In this document: in pieces, positions 55,324 through 64,000 of the stretch
How the letters are laid out: every line of letters begins with the position of its first letter
Numbering within the stretch: the first letter of the stretch is position 1
Source of the DNA: Phycomyces nitens
Taxonomy: Eukaryota; Mucoromycota; Mucoromycetes; Mucorales; Phycomycetaceae
Direction: 5' to 3'
Assembly (NCBI GenBank): GCA_022702545.1
Contig: JAHRBC010000004.1
Span: 248,001 to 312,000, forward strand
DNA: 64,000 bases
The notes under the pieces: generated by a model
The model's input: only the letters and a program-made list of their open reading frames with translations
Database searches by the model: none
Told to the model about the DNA's origin: nothing
Position numbers and translations under genes: made by a program

Positions 55324-57351
55324 TCAAGTAGCAGCTTCATCAAAGGAAGCAAGTAGTGGCAAAAGCATTACATCTACATTTTCATAAGCTACGTTACAGC
55401 ACATTGAAATCAACCTCTTGTATTCCTGGCACCGCTTCTCTGGTCTTTCTGACTTGAGACTCATGATTTCCTCAACCTTTGCCCGTCTTGCCTGCTGGAG
55501 CTGACCAAACTGGCTGACCAACTGGGCCTTTTGATGTTTTAATGTGCTCAGATCTTCTGTCAAGGGCTGCATGGCCTCTGTAGTCTGACAGAGTCTCGTC
55601 AGCTTCTTCTTCTGGACATACTGGGTGAGTTTGCGCAACTGGCGAGCGAGCTGGGTTGCTTGAGTCTCCGTCTGGGCCAGCAGAACTGGGTCTGCGTCTG
55701 TGTGGTCCAGCACGTGTTGGGTGCCAACCAACCTCTTGTGGGCCAGATCAAGCTCGGTCTTCTTCTCTTTGAGATCCTGCTCTTTCTGAACCAATTCACG
55801 CTCATAACTACTTGCAAACCCATCAAACAGCTGCGAGACCGCTGGCACTGAACGATCGTTGGCTAAAATAAATTTAAACATCGATTCCACCTTTTGGCGC
55901 AAACGAGTACGAGCTGCCATTTCGGTTCCAGAAGAATGCGGCGAGGATTGATACCCATCCTGGTGGCTGTGGCTATTACGGGTCGACTCACGCTCGATCT
56001 CCATCAGATAATCCTGGGACGTCATACCTTCTTCATTGGCAATCTCTGTACTTGCTCCTGCGTCTACCAATAAGCGGATAAGCTTCTTGTTACCTATACG
56101 GGAAGCAATCGTCAATGCCGTGTCGCCATACACGTCCTGCACATTGAGGATAGAAATCAACTCGGAGCGATTGTGGGCAAGTTTGTCGATCAAACAGTCC
56201 ATATAGTAGCGAGACGCATGGACCTTGCCCTTCCAGCTAGCCGTCGAAGCCACATGGTGGAACACGGTTTGGTCCTTCTTGTCGATATTAAAGATGGTCT
56301 TTTGCAAGAGATCAAGCAGGAGTTGGAAGGATTTTGTGTCAAAGTTGTTGGTAAAGAGAACACTGCGCATCAGGGCAGTCTGGCCTTTGTAATTGACCCG
56401 ATAGATATCTGCCCCTTGGTCTATAAGCAGCTTCACTATCTGAATACGCCCAATGGCAGCTGCCCAGTGAAGACTTGTGTGGCCTTCCTCATCAATAATC
56501 ACATTCACATCAAGATCGCGTGGTGGGTGAAGCAGGAGTGAAGGAAGTCCCTGAGTCTCGGACACAAAGTATCGCAGTAGCTTTTGTGCGTATGTCCTCT
56601 CTACGCCTTCTTCATCCTCACTATCTTCTAGGGCCTCCTCTACCGCTGCTCTTGGTCGTTTTGTACGAGATGATTGTGTGGGGGGTAACAGGTGGTTGCT
56701 AGTACTGTTATTTGTATTGTTTGTATTGTCGTCGTTGAAAAGATTATCACGAACCATTGTCGAACGAAACAGAGGGGATGGTGATGGTGAGCCGGTCTCA
56801 AGTGCAATGGATGGTTCATGGTCATGGAGATCACTGTACTGAGATGAAATGTCGCCTTCAGACACATCTTCTTCGAGGCGCTTGGCTCTCTTTCGGCGGG
56901 TCTCGCGAGGCTTCCGAGGGCGCACAGTGGCAGCTGTGACATGCTTTGGAGCAAGTGGAGGGCTTTCGTTGCCCTTTACAAACTGCAGAATGGGTTGAAG
57001 GAGATGGTCTACTTGGTATTGCTGGGCAAGGGTGACGCCTCGCATAAAAGGAACCCAGGTGCCTATGGAAAATCAGATATTGGTTGACATGGTTTATTTC
57101 TGCCTTTGTAAAGAGAGGCATTTACCTTGATATTTTCCGTAGCCACCCTGGACCTTTTCATGAAGACCTGTTTGTACTTCTCTCTCGAGGATGCGAGTTC
57201 GCTGAGGCTTGTCGAAATCAGCCACTTTTAGGATCTGAGTTGCATTAAGGTAGGAATCCGAACGACGTCGCATGACTGCAATGCCTTTGCAGAGCATTTC
57301 ATAGACTGGTACGCCAGAGTATGTGGCTTTAAATATCTGTGGTTGGGACAT
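55324..57351 (-). CDS. MBP1: APSES (KilA-N) plus ankyrin transcription factor, Mbp1/Swi4/Res type
   Basis: Two exons, 57351-57126 and 57062-55324, give 654 residues. This is the DNA-binding partner of the MBF/SBF cell-cycle complex, which turns on G1/S genes. The N-terminal APSES domain (about 5-105) is intact: [56 protein letters not shown] basic patch ([13 protein letters not shown]) and acidic Ser stretch follow. Ankyrin repeats span about 230-420: [44 protein letters not shown] and [20 protein letters not shown]. The C-terminal coiled coil (about 480-600) should bind a Swi6-like partner. It is divergent from the Rab5 gene, sharing a 237-bp promoter with two adjoining palindromes. Confidence 0.93.
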
Positions 57352-57423
57352 GGGATAAAGAAGGGAATAGAGAGGGTTTGCTTGGCCGGTGCATAAAATT
57401 CAGTTATTTTTTGCGTTTATTTT

Positions 57424-57447
57424 TTTGCGGTCGCAAAGGCACGTGCC
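57424..57447. promoter_or_regulatory. Two adjoining palindromes in the MBP1-RAB5 divergent promoter
   Basis: TTTGCG-GT-CGCAAA (57424-57437) abuts the perfect palindrome GGCACGTGCC (57438-57447), which contains a CACGTG E-box. They lie between two divergent starts at 57351 and 57589. A CT-repeat follows. Confidence 0.5.
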
Positions 57448-57460
57448 CGAGTTCTCCGGC

Positions 57461-57515
57461 TCTCTCTCTCTCTTTCTCTCTTTCTCTCTCTTTTTCTCTC
57501 TCTCTATTTTTTTCA
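57461..57515. repeat. CT-rich simple repeat in the RAB5 leader
   Basis: TCTC/TTTC units directly after the palindromes. A pyrimidine-rich leader like this is common near fungal transcription starts. Confidence 0.85.
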
Positions 57516-57588
57516 CCTTTATATATTTTATATTTTTCTAAACTCTTTTTTCTTTTTATTGATTATTATTTAATCTCTACTTTGTTAC

Positions 57589-58539
57589 ATGTCATCTGAA
57601 GCCGAATCTGCCTCTGTGATCCACACCCCTTCTGCCTTGCCCGGAAAGGCCAGTCAGGTCAAGCTTGTTCTACTCGGTAAGGCCGGCACAGCAAGGCACC
57701 TTGGACTATTTCCAATACAACGACCAACTCTTATTTGTTGCTTTGTTATCAACCTACAGGCGAATCTGCAGTTGGAAAGTCTAGTTTGGTATTGCGTTTT
57801 GTCAACCGAGAATATTTTGACAATAGAGAACCTACGATTGGAGGTACATCTGCCCATTCAGATCATTAAGGTGGACTGACACCTTTTGTGTGTGTGTGTG
57901 TTAGCTGCCTTTTTAACCCAAAAGTGTCATTTAAATGACCGGTCGATCAAATTCGAAATCTGGGATACAGCCGGTCAAGAGCGTTTCCACTCTCTTGCAC
58001 CAATGTACTATCGAAACGCACAGGCTGCGGTTGTTGTCTATGATATAACCAAATCAGTAAGTCAGCATTCGAGGCCACCTGCTATTTTCTGGTGGCTTAA
58101 AGGCATCGGTTTTTAGGCAACACTCGACAAGGCCAAATCATGGGTCAAGGAACTCCAGCGCCAGGCCCACCCTGAAATCGTGATTGCCTTGATAGGTAAC
58201 AAGCTCGACCTTGTTCAGGGCGAGGCTGAGAGCGAATGCCTCCGTCAAGTCAACAGAGAAGATGCCCAGGCCTATGCTGATGAGGCCGGCCTCTTGTTCT
58301 TTGAGACAAGTGCCAAATCGTCTGAAAATGTCGATCTTGTGTTTGCTGGCATTGGTAATTTATCAAGGTCTCAAGTGTGTTGGTATTTAACCATGTTTCT
58401 CTTGATAGCCAAAGACATCCCATTGGAGCACATTGTGATGCAGGGCAGAGGTGCTCACCAAACTCGCGGAGGTGGTCTCAATGGCAGACTTGATCTTAGC
58501 CAGCAAACCGCTGCAGGATCCAGCCGCTGTGCCTGCTAA
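57589..58539 (+). CDS. RAB5: Rab5/Ypt51-type small GTPase
   Basis: Five exons (57589-57676, 57760-57843, 57905-58056, 58117-58354, 58409-58539) give 230 residues. Rab5 controls early endosome fusion. Guanine-binding boxes: [13 protein letters not shown] (switch I Thr), [15 protein letters not shown] and ETSAK. The Rab5-specific switch region reads REPTIGAAFLTQK, and [23 protein letters not shown] matches Rab5 and not other Rabs. The C-terminus ends CAC, a di-cysteine geranylgeranylation signal of the C-x-C type. The N-terminal extension of about 20 residues ([19 protein letters not shown]) is usual for fungal members. Confidence 0.95.
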
Positions 58540-59300
58540 ACAAAACAGAGAGCAAAATGAGAGACATATAGTAATAACCGCAAATACCCATCTTCTATGA
58601 ATTCAGAAGTATTTTCACCCTCACACATTCCATTTTTTTATATACACAAAAATTCATTAATTTAACCTACTCGAGTCTCTTTGGTCTGTCCAGTGGTTCT
58701 TTGCCCAAGGAATAACTCTTTTAAAGAGCCTCGAAAAAAAAATAAAGCTAGAAAGCGCTTTAGAACATGGTTTTTGCTTGGGTTAAGCAAGTGCAAATAG
58801 CCCACCTGTATGTGGTCCCAGTACCCTAGGGCAATCTCTTTGAAAACTCCTCTAAATTGTGGGTTCCCTGCTTGTCATTGGGATCCATAGTCTTTACAGC
58901 ACTAGTCCAAGAGTATACTCTCTATATTATCATCATCTACAGCAGATTTCTTGGATAACCATAAATCCTACTGCCTTGACAGTCCAGACACACAGAATTT
59001 TACCACTGTGTTTGTGGATACTAGACCCTATTCTTTTTGATGAGAATAACCCATCATAAAAACACGACTGGCAGTATTTGCATCAATATCCAAACAGATG
59101 CTAATCAAGGAATATATATATAACCAGCCTGTTCTCTTGTACCTTGTTAGAAGGCCCTTTCTATTTTACACATGTAACTGGCAGTTTTCTTTACTTGGGC
59201 ATCTTTATCTGATTGGTCAATAGTTCGCCCATTTTAAGAAAAAAAGAAACCTCCTGTTTTTAAGGTCCTTTTTTTTCATTCACGACAATCATTACTTTCA
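58540..59300. other. Spacer
   Basis: About 760 bp between the Rab5 gene and the coiled-coil orphan. No gene recognised. Confidence 0.5.
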
Positions 59301-60435
59301 ATGACGACCAAAGTTATACTGGATCTTGTCTCTCAATTTAAAGCCGACAATGAAAAGGCACTTTGTATATTAATATCAACCGTAAAAGGTCTCACTGAAA
59401 AGGTCGAGTCTCTCCAACAAGACAATGTTAATCTCAAGGCAGACTTGAACGCACTTCGCAAAGAAATCTCTTTTAGTAAACCCAATTATATGAATGATTC
59501 AATGGATGATCACCCTTCTGTTAGCAAAGATTTCGGAATCTTCACTGGCATGGACTTCCCTATCAGATTTCAACCGGAGCCGAGAAAGCCGGATGGTCAA
59601 AAGATGAAATTTAGCTGGGCTATCTACCAACAGCTTATTAAAGACGTCCTTGGACCAGCCTCGTCTAAACTGTTGGATAGTGGCATAGAAGCGTGTACAA
59701 AGAGTGTTAAGGATGGAAGGATGGTATACATGGTAAAGGAAGTGGTGTGTAAAGAACATGATATTGCCCCATCTACTATGTGGGGAGCCCTTTCCGCTGA
59801 GGCGCAAAACAGTGCCATTCTTCATTTAGAGGAAATGTCGTCTTCTCATTTGCCACTACGAGTATGCATTAACAACTGGGGCGCCAAACTTCTCCTAAAC
59901 AAATACTGGAATTCTGAGCCACGAAGCATGAAAAGAAGCCACAATGAGTCCAGCACATCAACCATTTCATCCAATGAAGGTATATGTATATTGTGAAAGT
60001 AAGTCTGTCTATAAATCGCGTCTAACAAGCCCTATTCAGAAACACTCCAGGCCTATGGCGTTACTCCATACCTGCCTTCATATCCACAAATTAGGTAGCT
60101 GTGGTTAGCATACAAACGACCAAAAAAACACACACTCACAATTTGCACTAGTAACGATGTCGATGTTTACATTGAGGCTATGCACCACACCTTTACTCAG
60201 GAAGAGCACCAGATGAATTACTCTATGGATAGTCCATCAGACCATGTACAAAAGAAATTAAAAGAGAATCCTTTGGGAGTATACAATGGTGAGTCTCTTC
60301 TCCTCAAAACTACATTGCACTAAACGTGTGTTTTATGAACCAGAGTATAACCCGCCCCCAATAATTACTCCTACTCGAAAGCAGCGTTCAGACAAGGGCA
60401 AAAAACGTGGGACCAACAAGACAATTCAGACCTAA
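59301..60435 (+). CDS. Orphan protein with N-terminal coiled coil
   Basis: Four exons (59301-59979, 60040-60094, 60152-60288, 60344-60435) sum to 963 nt, or 320 residues, with perfect phase. Residues about 20-58 form a coiled coil (LTEKVESLQQDNVNLKADL). Residues about 85-205 look folded: GMDFPIRFQPEPRKPDGQKM, FSWAIYQQLIKDVLGPASSK, YMVKEVVCKEHDIAPSTMW and SHLPLRVCINNWGAKLLLNKYW. The tail is basic and ends GKKRGTNKTIQT, which may be a nuclear signal. I do not recognise the family. A DNA- or chromatin-associated role is possible from the basic tail, but this is only inference. Confidence 0.65.
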
Positions 60436-61479
60436 AAGGCGCATTGTACTGATAAGCCATTGTCATTAATATTACAACTGTATATAAACAACTGTATGCC
60501 CTGTAGATTGTCATTATTTGCATTCTAGTTCATCCTAGGAAATAAGGGCTCCACTTTGATTGCTTTTTTTTATATACATATAATTTGGAACATGGAGTGA
60601 GATCAAAGTGGTGCCTTGGTTTCCTAGTGTGGGTCTGACTTGGTACCAGCAATAATGTCCTTGCCAATAATAATAAAGACCAATATGGGTACTCTGGTAT
60701 AATAGAATTAGTGTGGTATGTTTTTACTAATAACATGCTCTAGTCATGTTTGTTCCTGATAAAATTAATGCGATTCCACACCAAGTACTGGGAGGATTAA
60801 TAAACTTTGGAATACATGTCTATAAAGGAGATAGCAAACCTGCTCTTTCCATCAAGTATTGATATTTATAGAGAGCTGGTATAGGTATAATCGCTATTTA
60901 TGATGAGCAGATAAATATAGGTCCCATGAATATTCTCAACAGAGGCTCAATGTTGAAATTATAAATGCATTACATGTACATACTTTAAATCATCAGAAAT
61001 AATAGCCCAATGTAATCCAGAGGCACCTATATTGAGGGTTCACTCTACAGGATATACATTTATATATATTAAAAAAAAAGGTTTTTTTTAAAGCAGAAAA
61101 GACATGTAAGAATGTCTGTGGTGTTTTTAGCTGTATTTTTCATAATATCAAGAAACATATTTTTACACATTACAACATTTGGATTCAACTAGAGCCTATT
61201 AATGGGCCAGTACTATCCATTCTTTGCGTGTTCTATTCAATCTTGACTCTAATTCTAGGTCGAGAGGCACACGATGTTTTCTCTGGACATGTCGATCAAA
61301 TATTCTCTTTAACCTTATTATACGACAGTGCCCAAATCCCTAATATTTTCATTGACTCGGTCTGTGGCCTATTTTTCCGGTCAGGTATCTGTTAATATGA
61401 ATGGTCATATATCATTGTTTCCATAAACCGCGAAAGACAAGATTATCCAATCTCTCTCTCTCTTTTTACTTTGGTTTTT

Positions 61480-62575
61480 GAGCCTTTACTTTGCGGCATC
61501 ATTACTAGGCATTTAACTTGCCGATTTTCGTTACTTATTGATCCTTCAACTTTCTTGCCCACTCCCTTGGCGCTTTCACTAATTTTTTTTTCTAATGTCA
61601 ATCTAGTATGCTTGCTTTCTCCCTTTGTAATGAATGCCCTTTTAATAGAGCATAAGATTCCAAAGTTAATCGCTAAAATACTGTTGGTTTTGCCATGTCT
61701 GAGCAGTTTTATTCTGACCGAAGTGCAGGTTTGAATAATTGACGCTCTTCACCACATCTCTGCCGGTCAGCAAAAAAGGAAGGCATAAGCCAGTCGATGA
61801 ATTTAGTAATTAAATTACTTATTATGGTAGCTAAAATACTAAATGTAGTAGGCCTTTTCCAAAAAGAAAATCCTCAGGTTGATAGCCTTCATAATATAAA
61901 AGGGTTCAATTCACTCAATAATCATACAAAACTACTTGATAGGCCCAAAGTTATTAAACAAAAACAAGAATAATGGCCGTAAACGTGAATAATCTAACAT
62001 GTTAGTTTAGTAATATTATTTAGGATGTAGAAGTCGTTTTATTGGCCATAACTTCAGTTTTTTATGACCTCCGCCTGTTTATAAACCATTTATATCTGAC
62101 AACAGTGATTTTTGAGGTTCTCATTTTGGAAGAGACTTACTACATTTAATATCTTATCTGCCATAATAAGCAATTTAATTACTAAATTCATCGACTGGCC
62201 TATGCCTTCCTTTTTTGCTAACCGGCTGAAGGTCGTGGAGAGCACCATAAAAGACAAAAGCTTCATTTTGCTTTGTCTCTTATCAAAATATAGATTTTTT
62301 TTGACTTGGTTCTGAAATCGTCTATTATTATTTGAATATTGCTTTTATTAATACTCATAATAAATACTTATTCTTTCAAGTCTATACTTGTTATTGGTCC
62401 AAATTCACAAAAGTAAAGAGCCTGGAAATAAAAGCCAACAAGTATATAGGCCATAACTAATGGGTTAATAAAAAAGATCAAGTTCACAGCACTTGGCAAA
62501 TTTGTTGATGGATCTAATGATATTGCTTCTGAACAAACAGGTGTATTGCACGCCATCGAATTCCAAAACCGCAAT
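61480..62575. repeat. Diverged inverted duplication of decayed coding sequence
   Basis: The arm core 61762-61877 is closely matched by the reverse complement of 62112-62226 (the innermost 70 bp differ at only a few bases). Both arms encode the same peptide remnant (NLVIKLLIM..KILNVV) on opposite strands. Further out, minus-strand KKISESAKGVGKKVEGS in the left arm matches plus-strand KKIKFTALGKFVDGS in the right arm. So each arm is about 400 bp with a spacer near 200 bp. I do not recognise the protein. Confidence 0.75.
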
Positions 62576-62884
62576 CTTATTTTAAGAGACTGTATATTAA
62601 TGCCAATATATATATATATATATCCAATATGTACCTTTTCATAAAGCTTTGGTTTAGAAAAAATATGGTACTAAAACTAGCATTTATATTTCAACAGCTA
62701 AACATACATAATGCTATAAAGAAATATCATGTAAGATTCTAGCAATTACTTTGTGATCTCTAGATGTCTGACAAATATTATTTCCAAATTTATGAGACGT
62801 ACCCTGACATACAATTAACTTATTATTATAATATCGTTATTAGATTATATTTGAAGTTTAATGATTCATAGAAACGTTTTAAAT

Positions 62885-62921
62885 CAATTATATAATTTAG
62901 GAAATCTAAATTATATAATTG
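62885..62921. repeat. Perfect 16-bp hairpin
   Basis: CAATTATATAATTTAG (62885-62900) is the exact reverse complement of 62906-62921, with a 5-nt loop. The sequence is AT-rich. Confidence 0.9.
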
Positions 62922-64000
62922 TATCTACCACATGCCGTTGCGTCTTTTATAGTAAGATTTTTAACTAAAGTTAAGCAGCCAGAGATTTTACAGGATAATT
63001 GTATATGACACAGCTCACCAAGAGGATGTGTGATAAAAGTAAGAGCAAGCTTCTCGAGAACTAGCTGGTAACAATTGACGTTTGGGGGAACCATATGCTA
63101 AACGCGAGTGTCTCACTATATGGCTGTCTAAAGCACGCAGAAATGATTTAAAGTAACATTTCACGACTGTTGTATACTCTTGACACTTGTCTTGGGTAAC
63201 CAGGAAGCTAATTATAGAACATAAAATACAAGTCCTGTTTCTTAAAACCTTTTTTCAAGACCTTTTCTTCTTCTTCTTTTACTTGCTGTCTTGCGCTCGC
63301 GTTTTCTGGGTAGTGGTGGTAGTGGTGGTGTAACGGATCGACGGATGGTACAGAATACCGGGGGATTTGAAAGGCTTAAATATTCTTCCTAAAAAAGGAA
63401 AATTATCTCGATGACCAAATATCTGACAACAAAATATATGTTACACAGTTGCCATAGTTATTCTTTCCGGATATCATGGAAGGATCCAAAGTAAAAATAG
63501 CGTTCATTGTCTGGTGTGCCTTGCTAGGTTAAATATGATAGTAGTGACAATTTAAGACATAAAAACACATAATCGTCCATATATATACACGTATATATAC
63601 GTATGTACATATGAATAAGTTAATTGGGTGCATATCTCTATTTCTACAACATTAATAATACAGTGGTAATAAAGATAATCAGTATTGTCTTTGGATCGGA
63701 AACCGAATGAATGTCGATGAACAAGAAAATTAAACGCATGTATCTACAATAATAGGACTTTAAGAGAATCCCTTGGCATAGTCTCGATCCAGAAACCCAA
63801 CTATCGCAGACCCGTTCTTCTGGTTTAACCATATATCGCTTGGTTTAGGGTGCTAATATATGAGTATGTTATACATAACATAGGGTCGTAAGCTCAGGAA
63901 CGGCCTAATAAATAAATCAAGTTAATAAAACTACCGAGTTACCTGGTACTTGGAGAAACATGAGGAAAAATACAAATATTATATATATATATATATATAT

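Larger units (their letters stand above)
60436..64000. other. Gene-poor end of the window
   Basis: 3.5 kb without an intact gene. It holds the inverted duplication (61480-62575), a perfect hairpin (62885-62921) and TA repeats at the end (63985-64000). Confidence 0.55.

Noticed and set aside
61471..61734. Hydrophobic 87-residue plus-strand frame that looks like a membrane protein
   Set aside because: The opposite strand carries the peptide pattern shared with the other arm of the inverted duplication, so this frame is its shadow.

Overview
The window looks like nuclear DNA of an early-diverging filamentous fungus, most likely Mucoromycota (Mucorales-like). The evidence is AT-rich spacers with many simple repeats, compact genes split by short introns (mostly 50-90 nt, GTAAGT-type donors, TAG or CAG acceptors), and several proteins or relics of types I associate with that group (Ndc10/GCR1-domain recombinase-derived genes, Tc1/IS630-type transposase relics, lineage-specific orphan families). 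I rebuilt splice structures by eye, requiring GT/GC...AG borders, matching phase across every junction and agreement with the protein family. For nearly every gene the joined exons total an exact multiple of three.

Layout. 1-15.4 kb: a small four-helix membrane protein, a very long SET9/SUV4-20 histone H4K20 methyltransferase, a HutD domain fused to a succinylglutamate desuccinylase/aspartoacylase-type hydrolase, a small acidic orphan and a mitochondrial Era GTPase. 15.4-17.6 kb: an SH3 plus EH domain adaptor. 17.6-24.6 kb: a gene-poor stretch with a pair of 196-bp direct repeats about 3.2 kb apart around an orphan gene, inverted repeats and two decayed DDE transposases. 24.6-30.1 kb: L-threonine aldolase, a CobW/COG0523 GTPase and glycogen synthase. 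33-45.4 kb: a KRE9/KNH-like secreted protein, a Nab2/ZC3H14 poly(A)-RNA-binding protein, ERCC1/Rad10, a PX-domain AGC kinase, a small RecA-like ATPase, a subtilisin-type protease, a SNAPC1-like transcription factor subunit and Pam16/Tim16. 48.6-60.4 kb: a hexose transporter, a broken Ndc10/GCR1-type recombinase-derived gene, CCT2, an Mbp1-type APSES factor divergent from a Rab5 GTPase, and an orphan coiled-coil protein. 60.4-64 kb: mostly empty, with an inverted duplication of decayed coding sequence.

The genes do not form an operon or obvious cluster. They are housekeeping genes (chromatin, RNA, chaperone, trafficking, storage polysaccharide, DNA repair) in mixed orientation, many in convergent pairs with 75-215 bp between stop codons. 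The main points for follow-up are the HutD-hydrolase fusion, the run of unusual splice features (four GC-AG introns, several micro-exons of 16-24 nt, two genes whose first coding exon is just the ATG), the repeat-flanked orphan locus near 18-21.6 kb, and the recombinase relic at 51.3-52.6 kb.
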